From Shinella zoogloeoides (GTDB lineage Bacteria; Pseudomonadota; Alphaproteobacteria; Rhizobiales; Rhizobiaceae), in assembly GCF_022682305.1 (NCBI RefSeq), contig NZ_CP093528.1, positions 3,903,501-3,967,500 on the forward strand: a DNA stretch of 64,000 nt, in the 5' to 3' direction. The position numbers were made by a program, and so were the translations under genes. Shown here piece by piece: positions 57,932-64,000 of the stretch. Position 1 is the first letter of the stretch, and each line of letters starts with the position of its first letter. A model generated the notes under the pieces. The model saw only the letters and a program-made list of their open reading frames with translations, ran no database searches and had not been told where the DNA came from.

Positions 57932-58821
57932 ACCGCGTCGGGGCCGTTGATCGACTGCAACAGCGTCTCGCGCGCCGATTTCAGATGTTGCCGGCAGGCG
58001 GCCTCGATCCCCGCCGGATCGCGCGAGCGCAGCGCCGCGATATAGGCGAGGTGTTCCTCCAGCGCACGTGCATTGCGCTGGCGGGCATTCGTCTTATTCC
58101 ACTGGTAGTGATAGTGGAAGACGATGGCGATCACGTCGTAGAAATCGACGATGAACCGGTTCCTTGAGGCCCGGTGCACCAGCAGGTGGAAGCGCTCGTC
58201 GAGTTCTGAGAAATCCACATAGCGGTTCTCGATATCGGCAAGGATGTCATGGTGCACGGCCTCGATGGCGTCCAGTTCCCGCCAGGCCGGGTGATCCTCC
58301 GGTAGATGCGCAAAGGCGGCGGCCGAGCGCAGCTCGAACATCTCTCGCACCTCCGTCAGTTCCAGCGCGAAATCGCGGGTGAAGCCCTTCAGCACCCAAT
58401 GGCTGTTCGGCCGCTTCTCGATGAGGCCGAACCGGCTGAAGCGGATGAGGAACTCGCGCACGCTCGTCGTGCCGATGCCGATCTCGCGGGCAAGCTCCAG
58501 TTCGTTGATCTGCATGCCCGGCTGCGCGCCGCCGTCGAGAATCCGGCGCATGAAGCTGCGCTCGATGATCTCCGACAGCGAATCCGTCTCCTCCGTGGGG
58601 AAGTAATCCGAGGGCGCGGGCTTGCGCAGCACGATCTTGCGGCGCTTTTCCCAGGTCAGAAGGCCGACCTCCTCCAGCCGGGTCAGGATCGCGCGCACCG
58701 TGGTGCGGCTGACGCCGAGCGTCGCCCCGAGTTCGGGTTCGGACGGCAGGCTCGCCGTCTGTTCCAGCAGCTTCACGCAGCGATTGAAGGCGTCCTTGAA
58801 GACGGTATTCTGTTTGGCCAT
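57925..58821 (-). CDS. GntR-family regulator with two winged-helix domains and an FCD domain
   Basis: The 298-residue regulator begins with a winged helix (about 12-68, LGATLGVSRTTVRAILTRLE) followed by a second one (82-147, ELELAREIGIGTTSVREFL). The C-terminal FCD effector domain (152-288) has likely metal ligands D209, H212 and H279. Normal FadR/GntR proteins have only one winged helix. It should bind the operator-like sequences at 58959 and 60564 and respond to a pathway intermediate. The ATG at MAKQNTVFKD is used. Confidence 0.88.
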   Translation of the reverse strand: MAKQNTVFKDAFNRCVKLLEQTASLPSEPELGATLGVSRTTVRAILTRLEEVGLLTWEKRRKIVLRKPAPSDYFPTEETDSLSEIIERSFMRRILDGGAQPGMQINELELAREIGIGTTSVREFLIRFSRFGLIEKRPNSHWVLKGFTRDFALELTEVREMFELRSAAAFAHLPEDHPAWRELDAIEAVHHDILADIENRYVDFSELDERFHLLVHRASRNRFIVDFYDVIAIVFHYHYQWNKTNARQRNARALEEHLAYIAALRSRDPAGIEAACRQHLKSARETLLQSINGPDAVQ

Positions 58822-58940
58822 GGGTGCCGCCGGTTCCGGAGTTTCGCGTCCCTTAATGGCTGACCGGGAGAAAGGCCAGATGCCGGTGCCTATGCCGCCC
58901 CTGGTCGCTCCCCCGTTTCCTCCTGCCCGCATATTACCCA

Positions 58941-58974
58941 TTGACGGCGATCTGTCTATTGTCGATAAAAGACA
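58941..58974 (+). promoter_or_regulatory. Promoter and GntR operator candidate before the aldose dehydrogenase gene
   Basis: TTGACG (58941-58946), a 17-nt spacer and GATAAA (58964-58969) form the promoter. TTGTCGATAAAAGACA (58959-58974) overlaps the -10; its reverse complement TGTCTTTTATCGACAA matches the sequence at 60564-60579 in 13 of 16 positions. Confidence 0.6.
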
Positions 58975-59009
58975 AATTGCCGGTGAGAGGACGCCGGCCG
59001 GGAGGATAC

Positions 59010-60029
59010 ATGCGGACGCGGACCATCGGAAGGACGGGCCTTGCCGTGACCGAATTCAGTTTCGGCACCGCGGCGCTCGGCGGGCTTTACCGGGCCTGCC
59101 CGCGCGATACCGCGATGGCGACGCTGGAGGCGGCCTGGCAGGAAGGACTGCGCTACTTCGACACCGCTCCCTGGTACGGCTTCGGCCTTGCGGAGCGCTA
59201 TGTCGGCGATTTCCTGCGTGACAAGCCGAGCGCAGAGCATGTGCTGTCGACCAAGGTCGGCCGCATCATGATGCCGGTGCCGGACGACAAGGTACCGGAT
59301 TACGGCTTCGTTGATCCGTTGCCGTTCGACGCTCGCTACGACTACAGCTATGACGGCATCATGCGCTGCGTCGAGCTGAGCCATGCCCGCCTCGGCCTCA
59401 ACCGGATCGATATCCTCTATGTGCACGATATCGGCGTCTATACCCACGGTGCCGAGCGTAACGCCGTCTATCTGCGTCAGCTCTTCGATTCCGGCCTGAA
59501 GGCGCTTTCGGAGCTGAAGTCGTCGGGCGCGATCAAGGCTTTCGGCCTCGGCGTGAACGAGGTGCCCGTCTGCCTCGACGTGATGCGCGAGTCCGATCTG
59601 GACTGCATCCTGCTGGCGGGACGCTATTCCCTGCTGGACCGCTCGGCGGTCGCCGAACTCCTGCCGCTCTGCGAGAGGAAGGGAACGTCGCTGGTGGTCG
59701 GCGGCGTTTTCAATTCCGGCATTCTGGCGACCGGCCCCGTGGAGGGCGCGCATTTCGACTATATGCCGGCAACGCCGGAGATTGCCGGCAAGGTTGGAGA
59801 GATGATGGCGATAGCCGGAAAGGCGGGCGTATCGCTCGCTGCGCCCGCTCTGCAATTCCCGCTGCGCAACCCCTCCGTCGCCTCGGTGCTTGTCGGCACG
59901 GCAAGGCCCGAGAGCCTGAGGCGGAACATGGCGCTCGCGCGCCAGGAACTGCCCGAGGACATGTACCATGCCTTCGAACCCCATACGCTCGTCGCCCCGG
60001 CGCTGGGAACCGAGGCGGTCAGGCAATAG
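59010..60029 (+). CDS. Aldo/keto reductase, L-fucose / D-threo-aldose 1-dehydrogenase type
   Basis: The 339-residue enzyme shows the AKR tetrad: D51, Y56 (FDTAPWYGFG), K82 (STKVGR) and H139 (LYVHDIG). The sequence resembles pyridoxal/L-fucose dehydrogenases that oxidise the sugar C1 to a lactone with NAD(P). GGGAGGATAC precedes the ATG. It is followed 18 bp later by the FucU-like gene, consistent with L-fucose as the substrate. Confidence 0.87.
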   Translation: MRTRTIGRTGLAVTEFSFGTAALGGLYRACPRDTAMATLEAAWQEGLRYFDTAPWYGFGLAERYVGDFLRDKPSAEHVLSTKVGRIMMPVPDDKVPDYGFVDPLPFDARYDYSYDGIMRCVELSHARLGLNRIDILYVHDIGVYTHGAERNAVYLRQLFDSGLKALSELKSSGAIKAFGLGVNEVPVCLDVMRESDLDCILLAGRYSLLDRSAVAELLPLCERKGTSLVVGGVFNSGILATGPVEGAHFDYMPATPEIAGKVGEMMAIAGKAGVSLAAPALQFPLRNPSVASVLVGTARPESLRRNMALARQELPEDMYHAFEPHTLVAPALGTEAVRQ

Positions 60030-60047
60030 GACAAGGATCGAAAGACC

Positions 60048-60494
60048 ATGCTGAAGGGAATTCATCCGCTGCTCGGCCCGGATCTCCTGCACACGATCAG
60101 GAGCATGGGCCATGGCGACGACATCGTCGTCGCCGACGCCAATTTCCCCGCGAGCTTCCTCGGACCCATGGTCATCCGGGCGGATGGCGTCGATGCGATC
60201 GCGATGACCGAGGCCCTGCTGACGCATATGCCGCTCGACACATTCGTGCCCGAGGCGGCCTGGCGCATGGAGGTGGTCGGGGACCCGCAGGCGGTGCCGG
60301 AAGTCTGCTCCGCGTTTCAGGATGTCGTCCATCGGCTGGCCGGCGATTTCACCGTGCATGCGGTCGAGCGCTTCGCCTTCTACGAAATGGCCCGCAAGGC
60401 CGCCTGCATCGTCGCAACGACCGAATTCCGCCTTTACGGCAATATCATTCTGAAGAAAGGCGTCCTGCGCCCCCACGAGATTTTCCGGGGCTAG
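60048..60494 (+). CDS. fucU: RbsD/FucU family sugar mutarotase
   Basis: The 148-residue product has HPLLGPDLLHTIRSMGHGDD, with the catalytic histidine H22, then VVADANFPAS, and a C-terminal TEFRLYGNIILKKGV, all FucU/RbsD signatures. FucU interconverts alpha and beta L-fucose so that C1 dehydrogenase or isomerase gets the right anomer. It is 18 bp after the aldose dehydrogenase gene in the same transcript. Confidence 0.92.
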   Translation: MLKGIHPLLGPDLLHTIRSMGHGDDIVVADANFPASFLGPMVIRADGVDAIAMTEALLTHMPLDTFVPEAAWRMEVVGDPQAVPEVCSAFQDVVHRLAGDFTVHAVERFAFYEMARKAACIVATTEFRLYGNIILKKGVLRPHEIFRG

Positions 60495-60563
60495 CCCGTG
60501 GGCTTCCGGATCGAGATCGCCCGCTTGCCAAGCCATGGCGGCGGGTGTAGCCTGCCCTGAATA

Positions 60564-60579
60564 TGTTTTTTATAGATAA
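60564..60579 (+). promoter_or_regulatory. GntR operator candidate before the ABC transporter genes
   Basis: TGTTTTTTATAGATAA shares 13 of 16 positions with the reverse complement of the 58959 site. The -10-like TATAGAT (60571-60577) overlaps it. It lies about 75 bp before the binding-protein start. Confidence 0.6.
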
Positions 60580-60651
60580 AAGGTCGAGTTGTTTGCTTCC
60601 TGCAACGCGATCCCCCAAGGAGGACAGGAAGCACCAGAGAGGAGAAACTTG

Positions 60652-61641
60652 ATGAGCATTGCAAGATCGCTTCTGACCCGCCGCGCCTTTACGGCCCTTG
60701 CGGGTGCCGCATTCCTCGCCGTCGCCAGCCCCGTCGCCGCCTTCGCCGAGGGCGTCACCATTCCGATCATCGTCAAGGACACCACGTCCTTCTACTGGCA
60801 GATCGTGCTCGCCGGCGCCCGCGCCGCAGGCAAGGATCTCGGCGTCAACGTGCCGGAACTCGGCGCGCAGTCCGAATCCGACATCAACGGCCAGATCAGC
60901 ATCCTCGAAAACGCCGTTGCGGGCGGTCCCGCTGCCGTCGTCATCTCGCCGACGGAGTTCAAGGCGCTCGGCAAGCCGGTGGATGAGGCGGCCAAGTCCG
61001 TTCCGATCATCGGCATCGATTCGGCGGCCGATTCCAAGGCCTTCACCTCGTTCCTGACGACGGACAACGTCCAAGGCGGCCGCATCGCCGCCGATGGCCT
61101 TGCCGCCGCCATCAAGGCCGCAACCGGCAAGGAAGAGGGCGAGGTCGCCATCATCACCAGCCTGCCGGGCGTCGGCTCGCTCGACCAGCGGCGCGAAGGC
61201 TTCCTCGATCAGGTCAAGACCAAGTATCCGGGCCTGAAGGTCGTGGCGGACAAATATGCGGACGGTCAGGCCACCACCGGCCTCAACATGATGACCGACC
61301 TCATCACCGCCAATCCGAATCTTGTCGGCGTCTTCGCCTCCAACCTCATCATGGCGCAGGGCGTCGGCCAGGCGATCGCGGAGAACAAGCTCGGCGACAA
61401 GATCAAGGTCATCGGTTTCGACTCGGATGAAAAGACCGTCGGCTTCCTCAAGGAAGGCGTGCTGGCCGGCCTCGTCGTGCAGGATCCCTACCGCATGGGC
61501 TATGACGGCGTGAAGACGGCGCTCGCCGTCTCCAAGGGCGAGAAGGTCGAGGCCTTTGTCGATACCGGTGCCAACCTCGTGACCAAGGACAACATGGCTG
61601 ATCCGAAGATCGATGCCCTCCTGAACCCGAAGGTCAACTGA
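60652..61641 (+). CDS. Sugar ABC transporter substrate-binding protein
   Basis: The 329-residue periplasmic protein of the RbsB-type fold starts with a signal peptide that has a twin-arginine pair (TRRAFT, R10-R11) and ends in AAFA before EGVTIP. The core has ILENAVAGGPAAVVISPTE, DSAADSKAFTSFLTTDN and KVIGFDSDEKTVGFLKEG. It should bind the sugar imported by the downstream ATPase and permease. GGAG lies upstream of the ATG. Confidence 0.9.
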   Translation: MSIARSLLTRRAFTALAGAAFLAVASPVAAFAEGVTIPIIVKDTTSFYWQIVLAGARAAGKDLGVNVPELGAQSESDINGQISILENAVAGGPAAVVISPTEFKALGKPVDEAAKSVPIIGIDSAADSKAFTSFLTTDNVQGGRIAADGLAAAIKAATGKEEGEVAIITSLPGVGSLDQRREGFLDQVKTKYPGLKVVADKYADGQATTGLNMMTDLITANPNLVGVFASNLIMAQGVGQAIAENKLGDKIKVIGFDSDEKTVGFLKEGVLAGLVVQDPYRMGYDGVKTALAVSKGEKVEAFVDTGANLVTKDNMADPKIDALLNPKVN

Positions 61642-61657
61642 CCGGCCGTTTGACCAT

Positions 61658-61689
61658 CTCCCGCCCGGGCCGCATGATCCGGGCGGGAG
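61658..61689 (+). terminator. Intercistronic hairpin after the binding-protein gene
   Basis: Perfect 11-bp stem CTCCCGCCCGG / CCGGGCGGGAG with a 10-nt loop and a weak GCTTTGC tail. Such hairpins commonly raise the level of binding protein over the transporter core. Confidence 0.65.
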
Positions 61690-61720
61690 GCTTTGCATGC
61701 AGTCACGGGAGGGACGAAGG

Positions 61721-63274
61721 ATGAGCAGCCTCGAAGAGCTGAGCCATCGGCATGAAGACAAGGCGAAGCTCGCCGAATCCGATGCGGTGCCGCGCGGCGC
61801 GCCGATCCTCGAACTGCGTGGCCTGCAGAAGAAATACGGTCTCGTCGAAGCCCTGAAGCCGGCGACGGTCACGTTTCTGGCGGGGGAAATCCATGCCATC
61901 GTCGGCGAGAACGGTGCCGGCAAATCCACCCTGATCAAGCTCCTGACGGGCGTCATCCGCCGCACGGCCGGCGAGGTCTTCTGGTGCGGCAGGCCCGTCC
62001 AGCTCGCGACCCCCACCGAAGCCATCTCGCGCGGTATCAACGCCGTGCATCAGGAGGTCGTCCTGTGCCCGCATCTTTCAGTCGCGGCCAACATGTTCCT
62101 CGGCGACGAGATGAACCGCTTCGGCCTGATGCGAAAGAGCGCCATGGAGCGCGCCGCGCAGGCCGTGCTCGACGATCTCGGTTTCCAGCTTCCCGCCGGT
62201 GCGCTGCTCGGCAGCCTCACCATCGGCCAGCAGCAGCTTGTCGCCACCGCCAGGGCCGCCATGCGCGGCATCCGCTTCCTCATCTTCGACGAGCCGACCG
62301 CCTATCTGACGCGGCAGGAATCCGCCCAGCTCTTCCGCCTCATCCGCCGGTTGCGCGACCAGGGCGTCACCATCGTCTATATCAGCCACCGCATGGAGGA
62401 GGTCTTCGAGCTTGCCGACCGGGTCTCGGTGCTGCGCGACGGCACCCATGTCGGCACGCGCCTGATCGGCGAGACCAATGAGAACGAGCTGATCGCCCTG
62501 ATGATCAATCGTTCGATCGAGCAGATCTACCACAAGGAGACGGTGCCGCCGGGCGATGTCATTGTCGAGACACGCGGTCTTTCCGGTCCGGGCTTCGAGG
62601 ACGTGTCGCTGTCGGTGCGCGCCGGCGAGATCGTCGGCCTCTATGGTCTCATCGGCGCCGGCCGCAGCGAATTCGCGCTCGGTCTCTATGGCCGTCAGCC
62701 CATTTCCGCCGGCGAAATCCGCTGGGACGGCAAGAAGGTCGTCATTCCCAACGAGCGCGCCGCGATGGATCTCGGCATCGCGCTCGCGCCGGAAAGCCGC
62801 CGCGACCAGGGCCTCTGCCTGAACCTGCCCATCGGCCTCAACATCAACCTGCCGGTCTACAGGCGGCTGAGTTCGGGTCTTGTCATCCGCAAGGGCGACG
62901 AGGCGGAGAATGCCGACCGGCAGATCCGGGACCTGCGCATCAAGACGCCCTCGCGCCGCGTGCTTGCCTCCGCCATGTCCGGCGGCAACCAGCAGAAGAT
63001 CGTCATCGGCAAGTGGCTGAGCCACGGTGCGCGGCTCTTCATCTTCGACGAGCCGACGGTCGGAGTCGATGTCGGCACGAAGGCGGAAATCTACCGCCTC
63101 TTCGGCGAGCTTCTGAAACAGGGGGCCGGCATCATCCTGATCTCGTCCTATCTGCCGGAAGTCTACGAGCTTTCCGACCGGCTGCACGTCTTCCGCGGCG
63201 GCCGTCTGGTCGCCAGCCACAACCATCGGGCGGCCTCGCATGAGGACGTCCTGACCCAGGCCATCGGCATCTGA
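61721..63274 (+). CDS. Sugar ABC transporter ATP-binding protein (tandem ATPase)
   Basis: The 517-residue protein has two fused ABC domains, as in RbsA, XylG and MglA. Domain one has Walker A GENGAGKST (62-70), signature-like SLTIGQQQL and Walker B FLIFDEPTAYL. Domain two has the degenerate GLIGAGRSE and a full signature MSGGNQQK with FDEPTVGVD. The start ATG follows GGAGGGACGAAGG; a longer frame is possible. Confidence 0.94.
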   Translation: MSSLEELSHRHEDKAKLAESDAVPRGAPILELRGLQKKYGLVEALKPATVTFLAGEIHAIVGENGAGKSTLIKLLTGVIRRTAGEVFWCGRPVQLATPTEAISRGINAVHQEVVLCPHLSVAANMFLGDEMNRFGLMRKSAMERAAQAVLDDLGFQLPAGALLGSLTIGQQQLVATARAAMRGIRFLIFDEPTAYLTRQESAQLFRLIRRLRDQGVTIVYISHRMEEVFELADRVSVLRDGTHVGTRLIGETNENELIALMINRSIEQIYHKETVPPGDVIVETRGLSGPGFEDVSLSVRAGEIVGLYGLIGAGRSEFALGLYGRQPISAGEIRWDGKKVVIPNERAAMDLGIALAPESRRDQGLCLNLPIGLNINLPVYRRLSSGLVIRKGDEAENADRQIRDLRIKTPSRRVLASAMSGGNQQKIVIGKWLSHGARLFIFDEPTVGVDVGTKAEIYRLFGELLKQGAGIILISSYLPEVYELSDRLHVFRGGRLVASHNHRAASHEDVLTQAIGI

Positions 63275-63302
63275 ACCGCCGCGCGAAAAAGGGAGAAGAA
63301 AC

Positions 63303-64000
63303 ATGAGCGTGGAGACGACGACGGAGAGCGCACCGGCGCCGCGCAAGGGCACGAATATCCTGCTCGGCCTGACGCTGCTCGGCCTCCTTCTGGCGCTGTG
63401 GCTGGCCCTCGGCCTGTCGACCGCCGCCTTCTGGACGCCGAACAACATCTCCAACCTGCTGCGCCAGGGAGCGATGACGGCGATCCTCGCGGTCGGTCAG
63501 ACCTTCGTGATCATCACGGCGGGCATCGATCTTTCCGTCGGGGCCATCGTCGGCTTCACCAGCGTCATCATCGCCTGGCTGCTTCAGGCGGGCGTGCCGC
63601 TCTGGGCCTCGATCCTGCTGACGCTCCTGATCGGCGTCGCCATCGGCGCGTTCCATGGCTTCGGCATCGTGCGCATGGGCCTGCCGCCCTTCATCATCAC
63701 GCTGGCGACGCTCACCTCGCTGCGCGGCATCGGCCTTTTGATCACCAACGGTTCGACCATCTCGATCAGCCACGAGGGCTTCACCAATTTCTCCCGGGCC
63801 GATTTCCTCGGCGTGCCGAGCCTCTTCTGGATGGTCATCCTGGTGGCGATCCCCGCCTTCGTCTTCCTGCACCTCTCCCGCTTCGGCCGCTATCTCTTCG
63901 CCGTCGGCTCGAATGGCGAGGCCGCGCGCCTTTCAGGCGTCAATGTCAACCGCACCATCTATCTCGCCTATATCCTGTCGGCCACCTGCGCCGCCCTCGT
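63303..64000 (+). CDS. Sugar ABC transporter permease, partial
   Basis: The gene runs off the right edge; 232 codons are visible. Six or seven hydrophobic helices and the motif GQTFVIITAGIDLSVGAI, then RFGRYLFAVGSNGEAARLSG, place it in the RbsC/XylH permease family. GGGAGAAG precedes the ATG, 28 bp after the ATPase gene. It is the membrane channel of the sugar importer. Confidence 0.93.
   Translation, partial: MSVETTTESAPAPRKGTNILLGLTLLGLLLALWLALGLSTAAFWTPNNISNLLRQGAMTAILAVGQTFVIITAGIDLSVGAIVGFTSVIIAWLLQAGVPLWASILLTLLIGVAIGAFHGFGIVRMGLPPFIITLATLTSLRGIGLLITNGSTISISHEGFTNFSRADFLGVPSLFWMVILVAIPAFVFLHLSRFGRYLFAVGSNGEAARLSGVNVNRTIYLAYILSATCAAL

Noticed and set aside
58956..60536. 526-codon minus-strand frame across the aldose dehydrogenase and fucU genes
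   Set aside because: No domain; would run against two coherent plus-strand genes with good ribosome sites.

Overview
The window is a gene-dense, GC-rich stretch of alphaproteobacterial chromosome around the replication origin. Content and order (hemE / oriC / PEP-synthase regulator / maf / aroE / coaE / dnaQ / secB; rho / mnmE / mnmG / rsmG / parA / parB; gyrB nearby) fit Rhizobiaceae. From memory the order resembles the Sinorhizobium/Ensifer meliloti origin region, so an Ensifer-, Shinella- or Rhizobium-like organism is likely; the genus cannot be fixed from sequence alone. I see no insertion sequences, phage genes, CRISPR arrays, rRNA or tRNA genes, and no obvious pseudogenes.

Layout. 1-8 kb: end of a carboxyl-terminal protease gene, a divergent polysaccharide deacetylase, rppH, the iron-storage pair bfd-bfr behind an Irr-type iron control element, a small zinc metallopeptidase, a CitE-like lyase with a DUF1737 gene, then leuD, a RidA-family gene, leuB and a PAP2 phosphatase. 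8-16 kb: an MFS symporter with a very large periplasmic insertion, asd behind a Thr/Lys-rich leader peptide and alternative hairpins, a lytic transglycosylase, trcR, acsA and a succinate dehydrogenase assembly factor. 16-30 kb: htpX, an RsmB-type rRNA methyltransferase, a heparinase II/III-fold protein, purH, a UMF1-type transporter, the giant NAD-glutamate dehydrogenase, pyridoxal kinase and a beta-carbonic anhydrase. 30-44 kb: a PLP homeostasis protein, leuS-lptE-holA, then the leftward block parB, parA, rsmG, mnmG, mnmE, rho, hemJ, hemE. 44.2-44.6 kb: oriC, with DnaA boxes, an AT-rich stretch and a cluster of GANTC sites. 44.6-55 kb: rightward ppsR, maf, aroE, coaE, dnaQ; leftward secB and fxsA; then a Tim44-like gene, mltA, an smr gene, an XRE regulator and gyrB. 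55-64 kb: an apparent deoxy-sugar (L-fucose-like) catabolic and import locus with its own GntR regulator.

How it works together. Five parS or near-parS sites lie between 16 and 46 kb around parAB and oriC, giving a partition-origin macrodomain. Most genes next to the origin point away from it. The 55-64 kb locus joins a sugar ABC importer, a FucU mutarotase, an aldose dehydrogenase, an HpaI-type aldolase and an aldehyde dehydrogenase. A 16-nt motif shared at 13 of 16 positions overlaps the -10 regions of two of its transcription units and is the likely GntR operator.

The most novel-looking signal is at 10.34-10.62 kb. A promoter, a short 5' UTR, a 39-codon ORF ending in six Thr and three Lys codons, and mutually exclusive hairpins precede asd, whose product feeds lysine and threonine synthesis. 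This is the layout of a transcription or translation attenuator. I do not recall it being described for asd.
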